Source: Sanderia malayensis
Taxonomy: Eukaryota > Cnidaria > Scyphozoa > Semaeostomeae > Pelagiidae
Direction of reading: 5' to 3'
Assembly: GCA_013076295.1 (NCBI GenBank)
Contig: RQOL01000729.1
Span: forward strand, 4,712,001-4,776,000
Length of the DNA: 64,000 bases
A program made the position numbers and the translations under genes. A model generated the notes under the pieces. It was not told the DNA's origin. It did not search any database and was given only the letters and a program-made list of their open reading frames with translations. Shown piece after piece: positions 47,328-58,149 of this stretch. Position 1 is the first letter of the stretch. The number at the start of each line of letters is the position of its first letter.

Positions 47328-47704
47328 TTAATAGATCGGTTTCGCCAAATGTGGGTTTAATATCAATACAAACATATTGGAAATGAGAATATGTTTGATT
47401 GTTACAGAGGTAAAAAATACGTAAATGAAGATCCCTAGTGATTTTCTAGCAATTGATCAATTTTCTAAAACAAACTTTCTAAGAAATGTACCCCTTTCAA
47501 AATAATTGGGTTGGTTATTATTCTGGAAAAAACAACACACCCGTCAGCAATAGAAGCTCACAGCGTCAGTTTTGAACTGTTCGTATTGTCATAAGCAGTG
47601 GATATAATTATGGACTTCACCATTCAAAGTAATTTGATATAATCAATTAGGTCTATACGAGTTGAATGAAATATAAAACAATACTTAAAGCTTGGCAACA
47701 AAAG
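47328..47704. other. Flank between Kolobok element and Mutator-like gene
   Basis: Begins with the right TTAA target copy. AT-rich, no gene seen; probably 3' untranslated or flanking DNA of the leftward gene that follows. Confidence 0.4.
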
Positions 47705-50700
47705 TTATTGTAAGTCAATAGGTGGTATTCCCTGGACTGTAAAACCTTCTACCTGAATGTTCGCCTTTTCTTCATTGGTTAATCTTCCAACCAAGGGGTC
47801 CTTTCGCACAGTCGTATTTTCTAGCGGGTGAATATTATTGAATATGCTCTGAATATTGATAACGCACTTGCGATTTATGCAGAATCGCATCTGCTTCACG
47901 ATTTTAACGATGTCCTCTTTCTCTAAATACAAGAGGCCATTAACGTATAAGTGAAGATCACCCATGCAAATTTTACCAGGCTCCAAGCATCCGGCACAAG
48001 GACAACATTTCCTGCGTGCTTTTCGTGATAGATACCACACTTGCTCTTCGTTAAACTTGGGGTGGTCTTTCAGCTTCTGGTGGTATACCCGTTCTTTTGT
48101 TTTCGTGAATGTGAAGAGTGAATTTTCGACAGCATCGTTCACCTAAAAAGTACAGAGGATCATTTACAAAGTAATACGACTCGTTCACAGCAAATATGAC
48201 ACAAATAAAGGCAAATATGTATGTAGGGGTAAATGGTTGGCTATATTTTCTTTACGTATTACGCTACTCGTTCTTGCAACTCTTATTTTTCTACTGTCAG
48301 TGGTTAGTGTGCTGAAATGTTTATTTTCAGAGTGTTTTATTATATATTTCGCAGTGTAAGACCTTCAAATTTTGAGCAGTTATTTTACCAAGTGATGGTA
48401 GCTGGGCCTATCTTTACGCAATAGACGAGGAGCTTCACGCTGCTGTTAAGTTGAAAGATAAAACTTGCAAGAAGGATAGTGGGAATATAAAACATAAAGC
48501 AAATGCAGTACTGTTAAGCCTCTTTGGACATAAATTACTATGAAAATTGGAGGATCGACAGGCGCATGTAAACAACAAAGAAAACATTGTGGAGAAAATG
48601 GTATCAAAGTAAATAAAAATACCCACCCGTTCCAGTAAATAATCCAAGATTTCATTCCCAATTAACAGCTGGGCAAGCAAACGATCATTTTGCTCAAGTT
48701 GGAACACTTTAAGCAGGCACCAAGCTATGTGTACACAGCTTGTCTTTCTGGCTCTTTGCTGACAAACACAATTGCATGAAAATTTTTGACCAAACTGTAG
48801 GTTGCATTTGGTTTTTGAATGCTGTAAAGATATAGCTACATTGTTTGCTGATTTCTGGAAAGACAGAATTTTCATATTCCCACTTTCACCAAGAGACTTT
48901 CTCAGAAGTTTTTGAAAACTGGCACATTCTATAGACCTTGGTCTAGCTTTGGTAGCTGCTGGGAGGGGATTCGAGGAGCTCTCAGGTGATGAGGATGCTT
49001 TGTAGGGCCAGGAAGACAGTCGCTTAACTGACGTAGCCCTTTTATCTGGTCGATGGGACCTGGATGGATCTAGAATCTTTGAAACATCTAAATGATCTTC
49101 TTCAAGCTGTGAGATACAAGTAAAATCTACTTGCACTGCTTCATTGATGAAGTGGGCACTTCTTTTTAATTGCCTCCTTTTGTCTCTCTGTAGCAACTCT
49201 AAGGCAGATGGGCCAGAGCCCTGACTAGGCTCCCCAGACTTCCTGTTCTCCCACTTGTCTTCAAGGCGAGCAGAGTCTACAATATCCGCGAATATTCCAT
49301 CTACCAATGATACGTTTATTTGAGAGCCGGCATTCATTGATGCCTGTGCAGGTTCTGCCAGACTTGAGAGAGGAATGCCCTGCAAAGAGGATCTCCATGC
49401 TGTTGCCCATCTGAAACGACACTCATGACAAAATTTGAGTGCAGCAAATAGTGGTTTTTTGCTGGATTCAACCTGAGTTTCATATAGTTTTGCCAACCCT
49501 CTATATGCCAAGTTATATGCTTGTTTTTTAACAGCATCTTTTAGTTCACCCCACAGAATCTGGTATTCGACTTGGGTCTCTTTACTGACCAGTTTTCTGT
49601 GGTTCCTTATGCTAAGGTCTAAATGGTACAAGCAAGAAGATGTTCTCTCTTTAACAAAACTTTCCCCAAAAACACGTGCCATGCCAATCTTATTTCCACC
49701 ATGTTCAGCATCCTTTAAATGGTAAAGGTTGAATGAAAAATTGCTAGCATCTTTCCCATCATTGACAACGTGATCCTTTATCATCCGATTTATAACTTTG
49801 AAGAAAACTTCACAGCCCTTCCAGTCTTCACTTTTCGTTTCCATCACAGCTAGTTGAACCAACTCACAGAAAAACTTGTCGTAATAAGATAGTGTGTAGG
49901 TTTTCCAACCTTTAGACCAAGAACGAAGAACATCAAGATGAACAGTTCCATCCGACAGTGGATGCAAACCATCCTTGTCTAGCATTCTCATGATTTTTAC
50001 TTTTAGCTTGCTCGATTTTATCACGAATGGTACACTTTCATCATATCCATCGCTAAAGTCATAAACAAGAAAGGGGTCTTCCGTCATATAGGTGTCTTGC
50101 AAAAGTTTTACAGCACTGAAGCTTTGGCTACCCTCGGGACGATTTTCCATTTTTAGTTTCTTTTTGGCTTTATCAGCATATGTAGTGTCTGTGTGTAGCT
50201 TCGCTGTTTGAAGTGCTTCTTCGTAAGTCCCTTGCTCAAGGATGGACTGAACAGCCTGCTGAATCATTGTCTCCCTGGTAGCTTGCGAGTTTTCCTTCAT
50301 TGCTTTCATCAGAATTGCAGGCTGTGGGCGACCTTTAAAAATTGGAAGACATGAATGGTTACCCTAATGGTACACTGTGGCCAACTGACTATTCAAGTTC
50401 TTCTCTATTATCAAAAACATTCACAGGACAGAAACCCTGCCTTGGCCCCACATACCTTGCACACTTCAACACTGTCCTTGCAAACAAAACCTGATCTATT
50501 CACCCCGAATTCTGCTAAATTGGAGCACTTCAAATTTGGACAGACAAAGCTACCACGACAGTTAAAGAGCAATCGAGGACCTTTATCAAAGGTTGATATC
50601 TTACTACTCTGAGCTCTTCCCCAGGGCTGTGCGCCTTTAAAAGGCTTAAGGGTAGATTCCTGAGGTATCGGCACTTGAAATACACAAAGCCCATCAATGT

Positions 50701-53170
50701 CGTGGGGCACTGACATGAGAGAAATTATTTTAACCCCTTTAAAGGCCTCTGAATGAATGTACTTGCGCTTGTCACAAAATTTAGTGGATGCAGCTGCTAC
50801 TTCATCTTCCTCACTGTCACTTGAAGTTGACAGAGAATATCTGGACTGATCAAGACTGTCATCTGATACTTGTTCCTCATCATCATTTTAAATTGAGTGG
50901 GAAAATCTGGAATGATCAAAGGTGCTATCTATGACAGCAGTCTCTTTCTTGACCTGCACTTCAGCCTTTGCATATCTTTCTTGGTTTCACTTGCAAGGCG
51001 AATCTCCTAGTGTAATGCATTCGATTGGCTGTTGGGGCTGATGGCTCAGATGGGATGCATCACTTGAAACTGAATGAGAATATCTGGAATCAGTAAAGGT
51101 GTCATCTATAGCAGCAGTGGCAAAAAGCTCTTTCTTGACCTGCACTTCAGCCTTTACATATCTTTCTTGGTTTGACTTGCAAGGCGAATCTCCTAGTGTA
51201 ATTCAATCGACTAGCTGTTGGGACTGTTGGGATGGTGCTGGAATGGCAAAATCGTTTACAACCAGGTCATAATGACCATTTAAAAAAATCAATTCAATAC
51301 TGCTGACATTGCCTAAATCAACATTTTCAAATGGCTTGATTACATGATGTTGCAGATTCCCATTGTCTGTAAGATAGTAGACTTTGATGTTGCATGATGC
51401 CTCACTTGCTAGGGCATTCATAAATGCATCCAGAATATTAGATGGCAGACTGTACTCTCTTGAGCAGAAGTATTGGTCAAGTTGCTGAAGTGCAGACTGT
51501 TTGTGCTCAGCCAAAAATGGCACGTAGTGGTCAATGTTTGTTTTGATCCTGTCAATGGAGGCTTTAAAAAGAGACTTAACAAGAACTACCATCCAGAAAC
51601 ATGTCAGCCATCACCAGGTTTTTCAAAGAGGACAAATTTTACCAAAAGCACAACATCAAGATGGAAACCCGCCAAAAGATCTTTGACAGTCTATTCAGAT
51701 TAAAGCTGACTTAGGCATGCCAAAAGTGGACCACAACCAAGGCCAGCCTACAGAAAATCTCGGCAGCCTACACCTCCAACCGCCAAAGCCTATGTAAGGC
51801 GGGCATGCCCGCAAGAAAGAAACCGCAGGTGATGAAGAGGACTCATAGGCATAGACTTTGGGGGGGCTCGGGGGCTCAAGCCCCTCCTGGGTCCTTCTCA
51901 GGGGGCACAGCCCCCCCTGAGACATTACAGGCCCGTTCAATCATTTGGCTGTTGCTGTATCCGTTAGATGTTGCTTTGGGAAGTAAAAATTTCTCACTAA
52001 CTCTCACAACTCAGATCTTTGAGATAACCAACACCTTGTTGTTAGCCGACACCGGAATTTCTATTATAAATTATAAGAGTGTTTTGACTTTTGATTATGC
52101 TATTTCTTGTGTCAAGTAGTTTGTCTTTCGGTATATTTTGACTCAAAAGATCCCAATTTCCGAGAGACGTCTTTTTTGGCAAAATAGAAGATCTGTTTCT
52201 CAATAAAGTATAAAGAAATTAACATTCGTTGTTCGAGAGACCAAACTGAATAATCTCAGGCAGCAGTACATTATAAAAGGGAACGATGGACAAATTTTTG
52301 ACAGGATTATGAACGTTGCGATTATGAACGTTCACAAAGATGACGTTATGCATTTTTCGACCGATGAACTTATGAATTTCTTCATAAATAAAATACTCTT
52401 AGAAAGAATACATTTTGGGTATCCAAGTAGAAAGGTTACTGCTTAAACTGGTATTACTTTTTTTTGTTTCCGGTATCATAAAAAACCCAGAATGAAGTTT
52501 CCAAAAAAATTCCACTTGAACCCCCACTGGAGAAAATATAACTCTACGCCTATGAGAGGACTGGTCTTACAAGTACAGCAAAGCTGCGATATGCAAGATC
52601 ACTAGCGCTGATGACAACGTCAGCTTCATCGGGAACCAACGGCTGGGATGGTAAGCCCACGTCATCAGGCAGCCAAATAGTAGCACCACCAAGCGGCTTT
52701 TATTTTCAGATGAGCGACGAAAACGGCGAGGGCTGCTCACCCTGAGGAAAGTGATCATATCGAGATTTGAAAAATAAGAGTCAGAGATCAACAATCTGTG
52801 CCTCAACAGAAAGCAGAATGAACTTTTAAAGTTTAGAAAATGCTAAGTCTAGTAGACCAGCGCTCAAATGAGTGTTCCTTTTAACTTTCGGAGAAATACA
52901 GTTACAGTTACAGTTAAGTAATGTGTTGTGTGGCATGATCTAGAAGCTTGGTTCCCCGAAAAACAGCTCCAGGAAGATAGTGTCCATCCCCTTTAGTAGG
53001 AATCCGGCGTTTTCTTTGTTGATATAGCTTGAAGTCAACAGTATCACATTTTTCTGCCAATAATACATCATAGTTTATGCTTTCTTGTACACCACATGTG
53101 ACATAAAATGGACGAAGGTATTCTGGATGTCTAATAATGGAAAAAGAAGCATCTAAACATATGTTATCTA
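47705..53170 (-). CDS. Mutator-like transposase gene with OTU and SWIM domains
   Basis: Exons on the minus strand: about 53140-52914 (FSIIRHPEYLRPFYVTCG, then RIPTKGDGHYLPGAVFRG, the start of an OTU domain), about 51555-51203 (DHYVPFLAEHKQSALQQLDQ to LIFLNGHYDLVV, the OTU end), an acidic linker about 51190-50740, 50716 to about 50411 (Cys cluster SFVCPNLKCSN and CKVCGAKAG), about 50309-48630 (long open exon: LRSWSKGWKTYTLSYYDKFF, AEHGGNKIGMARVFGESF, CLYHLDLSIRNHRKL, and near its end SWIM finger FSCNCVCQQRARKTSCVHIA) and 48142-47705 (CPCAGCLEPGKICMGDLHLY, zinc cluster). The OTU signature has Tyr where the catalytic Cys is expected. The 624-codon exon is undamaged. Transposition and deubiquitination roles are inferred from families; this copy's peptidase part is likely dead. 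Start codon not determined. Confidence 0.68.
50925..51220 (-). repeat. Tandem duplication in the linker of the Mutator-like gene
   Basis: The block CTTTCTTGACCTGCACTTCAG ... CTTGCAAGGCGAATCTCCTAG occurs twice, at about 50942-51017 and 51131-51200, each followed by TGTAAT(G/T)CAATCGA-like sequence. The inner pieces TGAGAATATCTGGA also pair. The duplicated part carries stop codons in some frames, so it may be partly intronic. Confidence 0.75.
51600..52560. other. Foreign DNA in an intron of the Mutator-like gene
   Basis: 51700-51920 is GC-richer than its surroundings and contains a G-run/C-run palindrome-like segment (GGGGGGGCTCGGGGG ... CAGCCCCCCC). A plus-strand frame 51600-51830 with basic residues (KRTNFTKSTTSRWKPAKRS) may be a retroelement gag-like remnant. 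52140-52560 holds nothing recognisable. Boundaries are not determined. Confidence 0.4.
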
Positions 53171-53899
53171 CCGTATACATACTGAGATATAGGATCACCA
53201 AGTCAATTAATACAAATCCAAAGATTTTGTTAATAATGTAACTAGATTGGCAATAATGTAGTTTCATACTATCAGGCTATCGATAAGCAAAAAAATACCA
53301 ACAGGAACGAGAGCAAAGAAAAATTATAGGCCTAAGTTGGAAGATTTGTGAAGTGCCTTGTTTTTAAATGTCATTCATGATTCAGAAAGCATAATTATTC
53401 TGAAATATTTTTTTGTCTGAAACTCGAAATTGTCTGAACACTGTTTTGATGGGATTGTAAAAGAGATAACAATAAAATTTGCAATTCAATGTTTTTTAAA
53501 TAATTTCATAGCTCAACACATATTGTTGTTACTCACCTGCAAAGTCTTTCAAGGGAACTATCATGGGCCTGAGAAAGTAAAAATCACACATTAGTAAATT
53601 GCCTTTTGTGCACCGAAAAATTTCAAATTCTGATAATAAAAGACTGCTGTGTCTTTCATTTCTCTGAATAGGGAAGTATGTAAAGACAAATGTTATGACA
53701 GCTGTTAGTGTTAAAAATACAAATTTATAATATTAGAATTTAGAGTAGAAGCAAGAAAGGAGACTAGTTTTCTGTAACTCAGAGTTTCATGCTCTCGCAA
53801 TCATCAGACAGACTATAATGATTTACATCCTGATCCACGACGGAATTTATTTACAAGGGTGTGATAAGAATAAACAAAGGGGGGCTATTTTTACATGGA

Positions 53900-54150
53900 A
53901 GTCAATTAGATATTTGGCGTTCTATTGTTCTTCAGGTAGAATTTATTTTTGTGCCAGCATTTAGAAATCAGCTCAGAGCGTTTGTTTGGAAGTGAGTCAT
54001 TGTTTGCGTTAATAATGTAAAGTTTCTCTGTCAGGCAAAGGTCACACCTTTTTGTGATGTTGCTGTAGGCGTTGGCTGAGGTGATGATACTCCATTGTAT
54101 GTCGTAGTCTTTGTTCTTGTCTTTGAGGTCCCAGATGTATTTCGAAAGCT
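53900..54150 (-). pseudogene. GIY-YIG end of a Penelope-like retroelement
   Basis: The minus-strand frame reads LSKYIWDLKDKNKDYDIQWS, RCDLCLTEKLYIINANND and NKRSELISKCWHKNKF, the C-terminal half of the GIY-YIG nuclease domain attached to Penelope-like reverse transcriptases. The reverse transcriptase itself is absent; the piece is cut off at about 54150 where another retroelement starts on the opposite strand. The AT-rich tail 53740-53880 shares sequence with 34030-34230. Confidence 0.7.
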
Positions 54151-54154
54151 TGCC

Positions 54155-55725
54155 CCACTCTTGCCGCTGGAAAACCAACAAGGGCAAGAGCTGTGTGATG
54201 AATTCACGAAGAGCATAACAGAAACAGCATAAAAAATATTGGGGAAGCAAAGAAAGACCGGACGACCATGGGCCACAGGAGAAGTGTTAGACTGCTGCAA
54301 GAGACAATGTGAATTGAAGCGGAAGAACAACGAGGGAATACAGCAAAATGAACAGTACAGAAAGGTGAATAGGTGAGGTACGGCAACTGTTGAGGAAAGC
54401 AAAGGAAGATTGGGCAGAACACATGTGAAGTGAAGCGGACAAGCGAAGTTGGTGCAAGATAGTTTCGAAGGGAACAACGCGAGGAAGGTGTTTAAGACCA
54501 TAAAGAATCTCACTGCAAAGCATACCAACAGACAAATCAACATCATCGAAGATGAAAAGGGAAATCTCCTATCGGGAAGTAATGAAGTCGTGCAGAGGTG
54601 GAAAGAGTACTGTAGTAAACTGTACAACTACGAAGCTGGCGTAGACAGGGCCATCCTAGTCGAAGATGTTGAATTAAAGTGTGAAGGGGAAGAACGGGAA
54701 GACAAGATTTTGAAATCAAAATCTTGAATGAAATCAAAATCAAAATCTGACAAGATTTTGAAATCAAAATCTTGTCTTCCCGTTCTTGTCTCAAAGTCGA
54801 GCAAATTCTAAATGAGATGCAAGCTGGTTTCAGAAAAGATCGCAGTACCACGGAGCAAATCACCAACTTACGGATTATCTGTGAAAAGACAAGAAACCAT
54901 CAAAGAATAGTATGCCATTATGTCATCAACTTTAAGAAGGTGTTTGACAGGGTTAGGCACTCAGCGTTGTGGCATACAATGAGGAAGCACAACGTTGGTG
55001 ACCACATTACAAGAATCATCACAGGCTTGTACGAAGATGGTTTCTGGGAAGAGTGAAGAAAATATCAATCTTGATATTGTCATAGACGGAGAAGCATTAG
55101 AACAAGTGAGGAGTTTCAAGTACCTGAAGTCGACCATCACTGAAAACGGCACATCAGATCAAGAGATAAAGAACAGGATTGGAATTGCAACGAGCGCCAT
55201 AACAAAACTTGACATAGTCTGGAGCCTCCTGGGGATAAGTCTCAAGAACCGAGTAAATATCAGAAAGGCAATCGGACGGGCAACCTTACTATATGGCTGT
55301 GAAAGCTGGAAACTGAGTCAGAAGTACGTAGACAAGCTGAAGGCGTTTGAAATGAGATGCTATAGGAGAATGTTGAAAATCACATGGAAGGAGAGGAGGA
55401 CAAATGAATACGTATGGAACAAAGTGACAAAAATCCTGGGAGAAAGGCTGGAACCAGTAGTGGATGTGATAATGAGAAGGAAGTTGAAACACTTTGGACA
55501 TCAAGTGTGGAGAAATGGAATGGCGAGAGCATTGATTGAGGGAATCGTTGAAAGTGACAGGGGCAGAGGGAGACCACAGAGACAATAGAAGGATGACTTG
55601 AAGCAATGGACTGGGAGAGGATTGGTAGAACTCGGAAAATTGGCGGAGAACAGAGAAGAGTGGAGGTGCAATGTGCGTCGATGGGTGCACCAACGGCCTT
55701 GATAGGCTACGGAGAAGAAGAAGAT
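54155..55725 (+). pseudogene. RTE-like LINE fragment, internally deleted
   Basis: Plus-strand coding remnants in order: a linker before the reverse transcriptase (ARKVFKTIKNLTAKHTNRQ, about 54475), early RT motifs (LNEMQAGFRKDRSTTEQ, about 54800; NFKKVFDRVRHSALW, about 54930), then directly the thumb and C-terminus (EQVRSFKYLKSTITENG, ATLLYGCESWKLS, RKLKHFGHQVWRNGMARAL, GRGRPQRQ). The part with the catalytic YxDD/FADD motif is missing, deleted near 55050-55060, and there are several frameshifts and stops. The 3' end is GGAGAAGAAGAAGATGA at about 55725. It is inserted against the Penelope-like fragment on its left. Confidence 0.75.
54691..54786. repeat. Near-perfect 36-bp inverted repeat inside the LINE
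   Basis: The arm AGAACGGGAAGACAAG + ATTTTGAAATCAAAATCTTG (54691-54727) faces its reverse complement at about 54750-54786 across a ~22-bp spacer of ATCAAAATC words. Linker similarity ends at the left arm and RT similarity begins just after the right arm. Confidence 0.88.
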
Positions 55726-56299
55726 GAGTGTTGTTGTTCCACTGAAAGATAATAACTATTATTAGCAACATTTACAAAACTAGCCACAATAAATAATTCT
55801 GTATTAATTGACAATGACAATAACAGATTATTTTGTTCTTTTAGCTTTCATTGTCAGTAGTATAATAGAAAACAATAGCAGATTACCTCCATAGTGACCA
55901 ACAGATAATATAAAATATAAAATAAATAATTATATAATATTAATAATTATCCATATTTTCGGTATAGTATGTGGACACCAGCGTGGCGTGGGGATGTTTA
56001 ACATCGCAAAATTGACACAGTGTTACGATCGAGCAACAAACTTCCCGTTTTCCTGAAAAAACCCCAGGGTTAGAACTTTGTGTGACCCCTAAAATTAAAG
56101 TTCTAACATTGTAAAACACAGCAAATTAGTTTTGTTGCGAATGCTTTTGTAATTTTGCTACAGTTGATGATGGAAGTTGAATCTTGTTCTGAATCTGAAT
56201 GTCGTCCTGATTTCAATCTGAATCTTTTTCGGGCAAAATTAAAAAAAATAATATACATATTTTTAAATAGCACTTAAAAAAATACGGCATAAAAATCAG
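55726..56299. other. Unassigned AT-rich stretch
   Basis: Nothing recognisable; TATAATATTAATAATTATCC-like AT runs at about 55930. Confidence 0.4.
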
Positions 56300-57180
56300 C
56301 TACTTACATCTTGGTGTTGTCCTGAAGCTGTGATTCAGGCTCCATCGTCTCCATTAAATTGAAAGCCAAGTTAAGAAACCAGTGCGAGTCAACAACATGT
56401 GCGAGAACTTTGTGCAACAACAACAACAACAATATTTCAACAAAAAAGCAAACTCGCAAAATTTGAGCAACTCGCACTTTCGATTTTCCAACTTGCAACT
56501 TCCATGCAACTCACAACTTGCAACTCACAAAATAAGTGCAACTCGTCACTCGCAACTTGTACTTTATGTGTAACTCGCAACTCGTAACTCGCACAATAAA
56601 AGCAACTCGCAATTCGTATGAACAACTCGCAACTCGCACATTACCATAACACAAAATAGCTTTCCATGAACATGACAAGTTGGAAAAAAATGTTTTGCCT
56701 ATCATGAAGGTTACTTGCCGACTTGGCGGAAAACTGGGGTCTCCATACAAAAAAATCTGTTTCTGATAAAGGACTTTATTACACGAAGCTTGACAGCAAT
56801 TTAGGATCTGAGCTCCAAACTTTGTAACAGTTTCTTGTTTTCAGATAAATATAGTGCATACTGACAAAAAAGCAGTGCTCTCATTAACAAAAGCCTAGGG
56901 GAACAGTGGATCAGCTTAAGAGACTTTAAATCTTATGAAAAAAATTAGTTATAGACAACTTGGTAAGCCTTCATGACCCAAGCTGAAGAAACTGAAAAAC
57001 TACTGGTTTTCATTTAAACATAGTGAGTACCGACAAGAAACCAGAGCTTTGCTAAACCAGCACAAATGAAAAGAGTAAATGAAAATTTGACTGTCAAAAT
57101 TTATTGGCTTCTCGTGAAAATGACAAGTTGGAAAACACACATTTTGCCTATCACGAAGGTTACTTGCTGCCTTGGCGAAA
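56300..57180. repeat. Inverted GCAACTC array and repeated flanks
   Basis: 56460-56640 is the reverse-complement counterpart of the GAGTTGC array at 40480-40690. 56650-56730 (CATGACAAGTTGG, TTTTGCCTATCATGAAGGTTA) repeats at 57115-57175, and 56925-57110 repeats 40300-40490. A (CAA)n run is at about 56415-56430. Confidence 0.8.
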
Positions 57181-58149
57181 ATCTTGGGCCTCCAAAAAAA
57201 AGACTGTTGCCCCACGCTTAAAATACCGATGATGAACGGGAGAAGAGAGATGCCTGTTGCATGTGTTGCAGGGGAACTTGAATTTTGAGGAAATAGAGAT
57301 AAAGACACAGTTTTTGGAAAATAACAGCAACAAAACAATTTAATATGGAACAAAGAAATAAGTGAGAAGTATGATGTAACAACGTTGTATGTGAAAATAA
57401 ATTACAATACTAATAAACCGTGATAATGCGTTATGGACATACTTGCAAACTTGTACACATTATGTGACATAAATTTTGAATGGTAATGTTTTTGGACACA
57501 ACATTTCAGAAAAGTTAGTTTATTTCTATTTTGGAGGTTAATCAGTGTGGTTAATCAGGTTAAAGAGTGTGGCAAAAATTGTTTGTGTAATTTTTAGTAA
57601 TTGGTACTGTGTCCTAAAATGAGAACATTGATATTATGCATTCACGTTAATGTATACAATATTGTGAAGTTTGATATACTAAAATTAAATAAGGAAACAC
57701 AAATGAAGAAATTAGAAATGAAAACAATGCAATTTACTGTAAATAATAGGAGGGAATTTAAGGGCTAGGTTCTTATGAGAAATGACTGTTCCTGAAAAAA
57801 TAACAAAAACTTTTAGTTTGAAATGGAAATTATTGGACACACACATATAAGTATTAATATTTTGTGGTACAAAATATTTTAATGGTCATTTGCATTGTTG
57901 TTTTCATTACATCTAAAGCAACTTAACATTTTTGTTCTTTGCAAATATTGGAAATATGATAATAAAAATGAATTTACATTAATGTCTGGATATAAAATTG
58001 ATAATAAAATCAGGAAAATTGCTTGCACAATGCCATAAAGCCACAAAGTCAATGGATGAAGTATTCATATGTTTTAATATCACTTTTCAGGAGTGGGTGC
58101 AGATACGATTTATAGAAAAGACATTTTGCAAAATGTGAATACAGTGTTT
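57181..58149. other. Unassigned AT-rich stretch
   Basis: No gene or clear repeat recognised. Very AT-rich, with several TTTTGGACACA words (57490, 57835). Confidence 0.4.

Noticed and set aside
51590..51660. Minus-strand KPGDG followed by a stop, as a second OTU start
   Set aside because: A better OTU start (KGDGHYLP) lies in the upstream exon at about 52970; the 51.6-kb match is short and on the far side of the likely acceptor, so probably chance.
54031..54627. 198-codon minus-strand frame over the LINE
   Set aside because: Antisense to the RTE-like coding remnants; only the 53.9-54.15 kb part, in another frame, carries real GIY-YIG similarity.
55289..55771. 160-codon minus-strand frame
   Set aside because: Antisense to the LINE C-terminal coding region (KYLKSTITENG, ATLLYGCESW).
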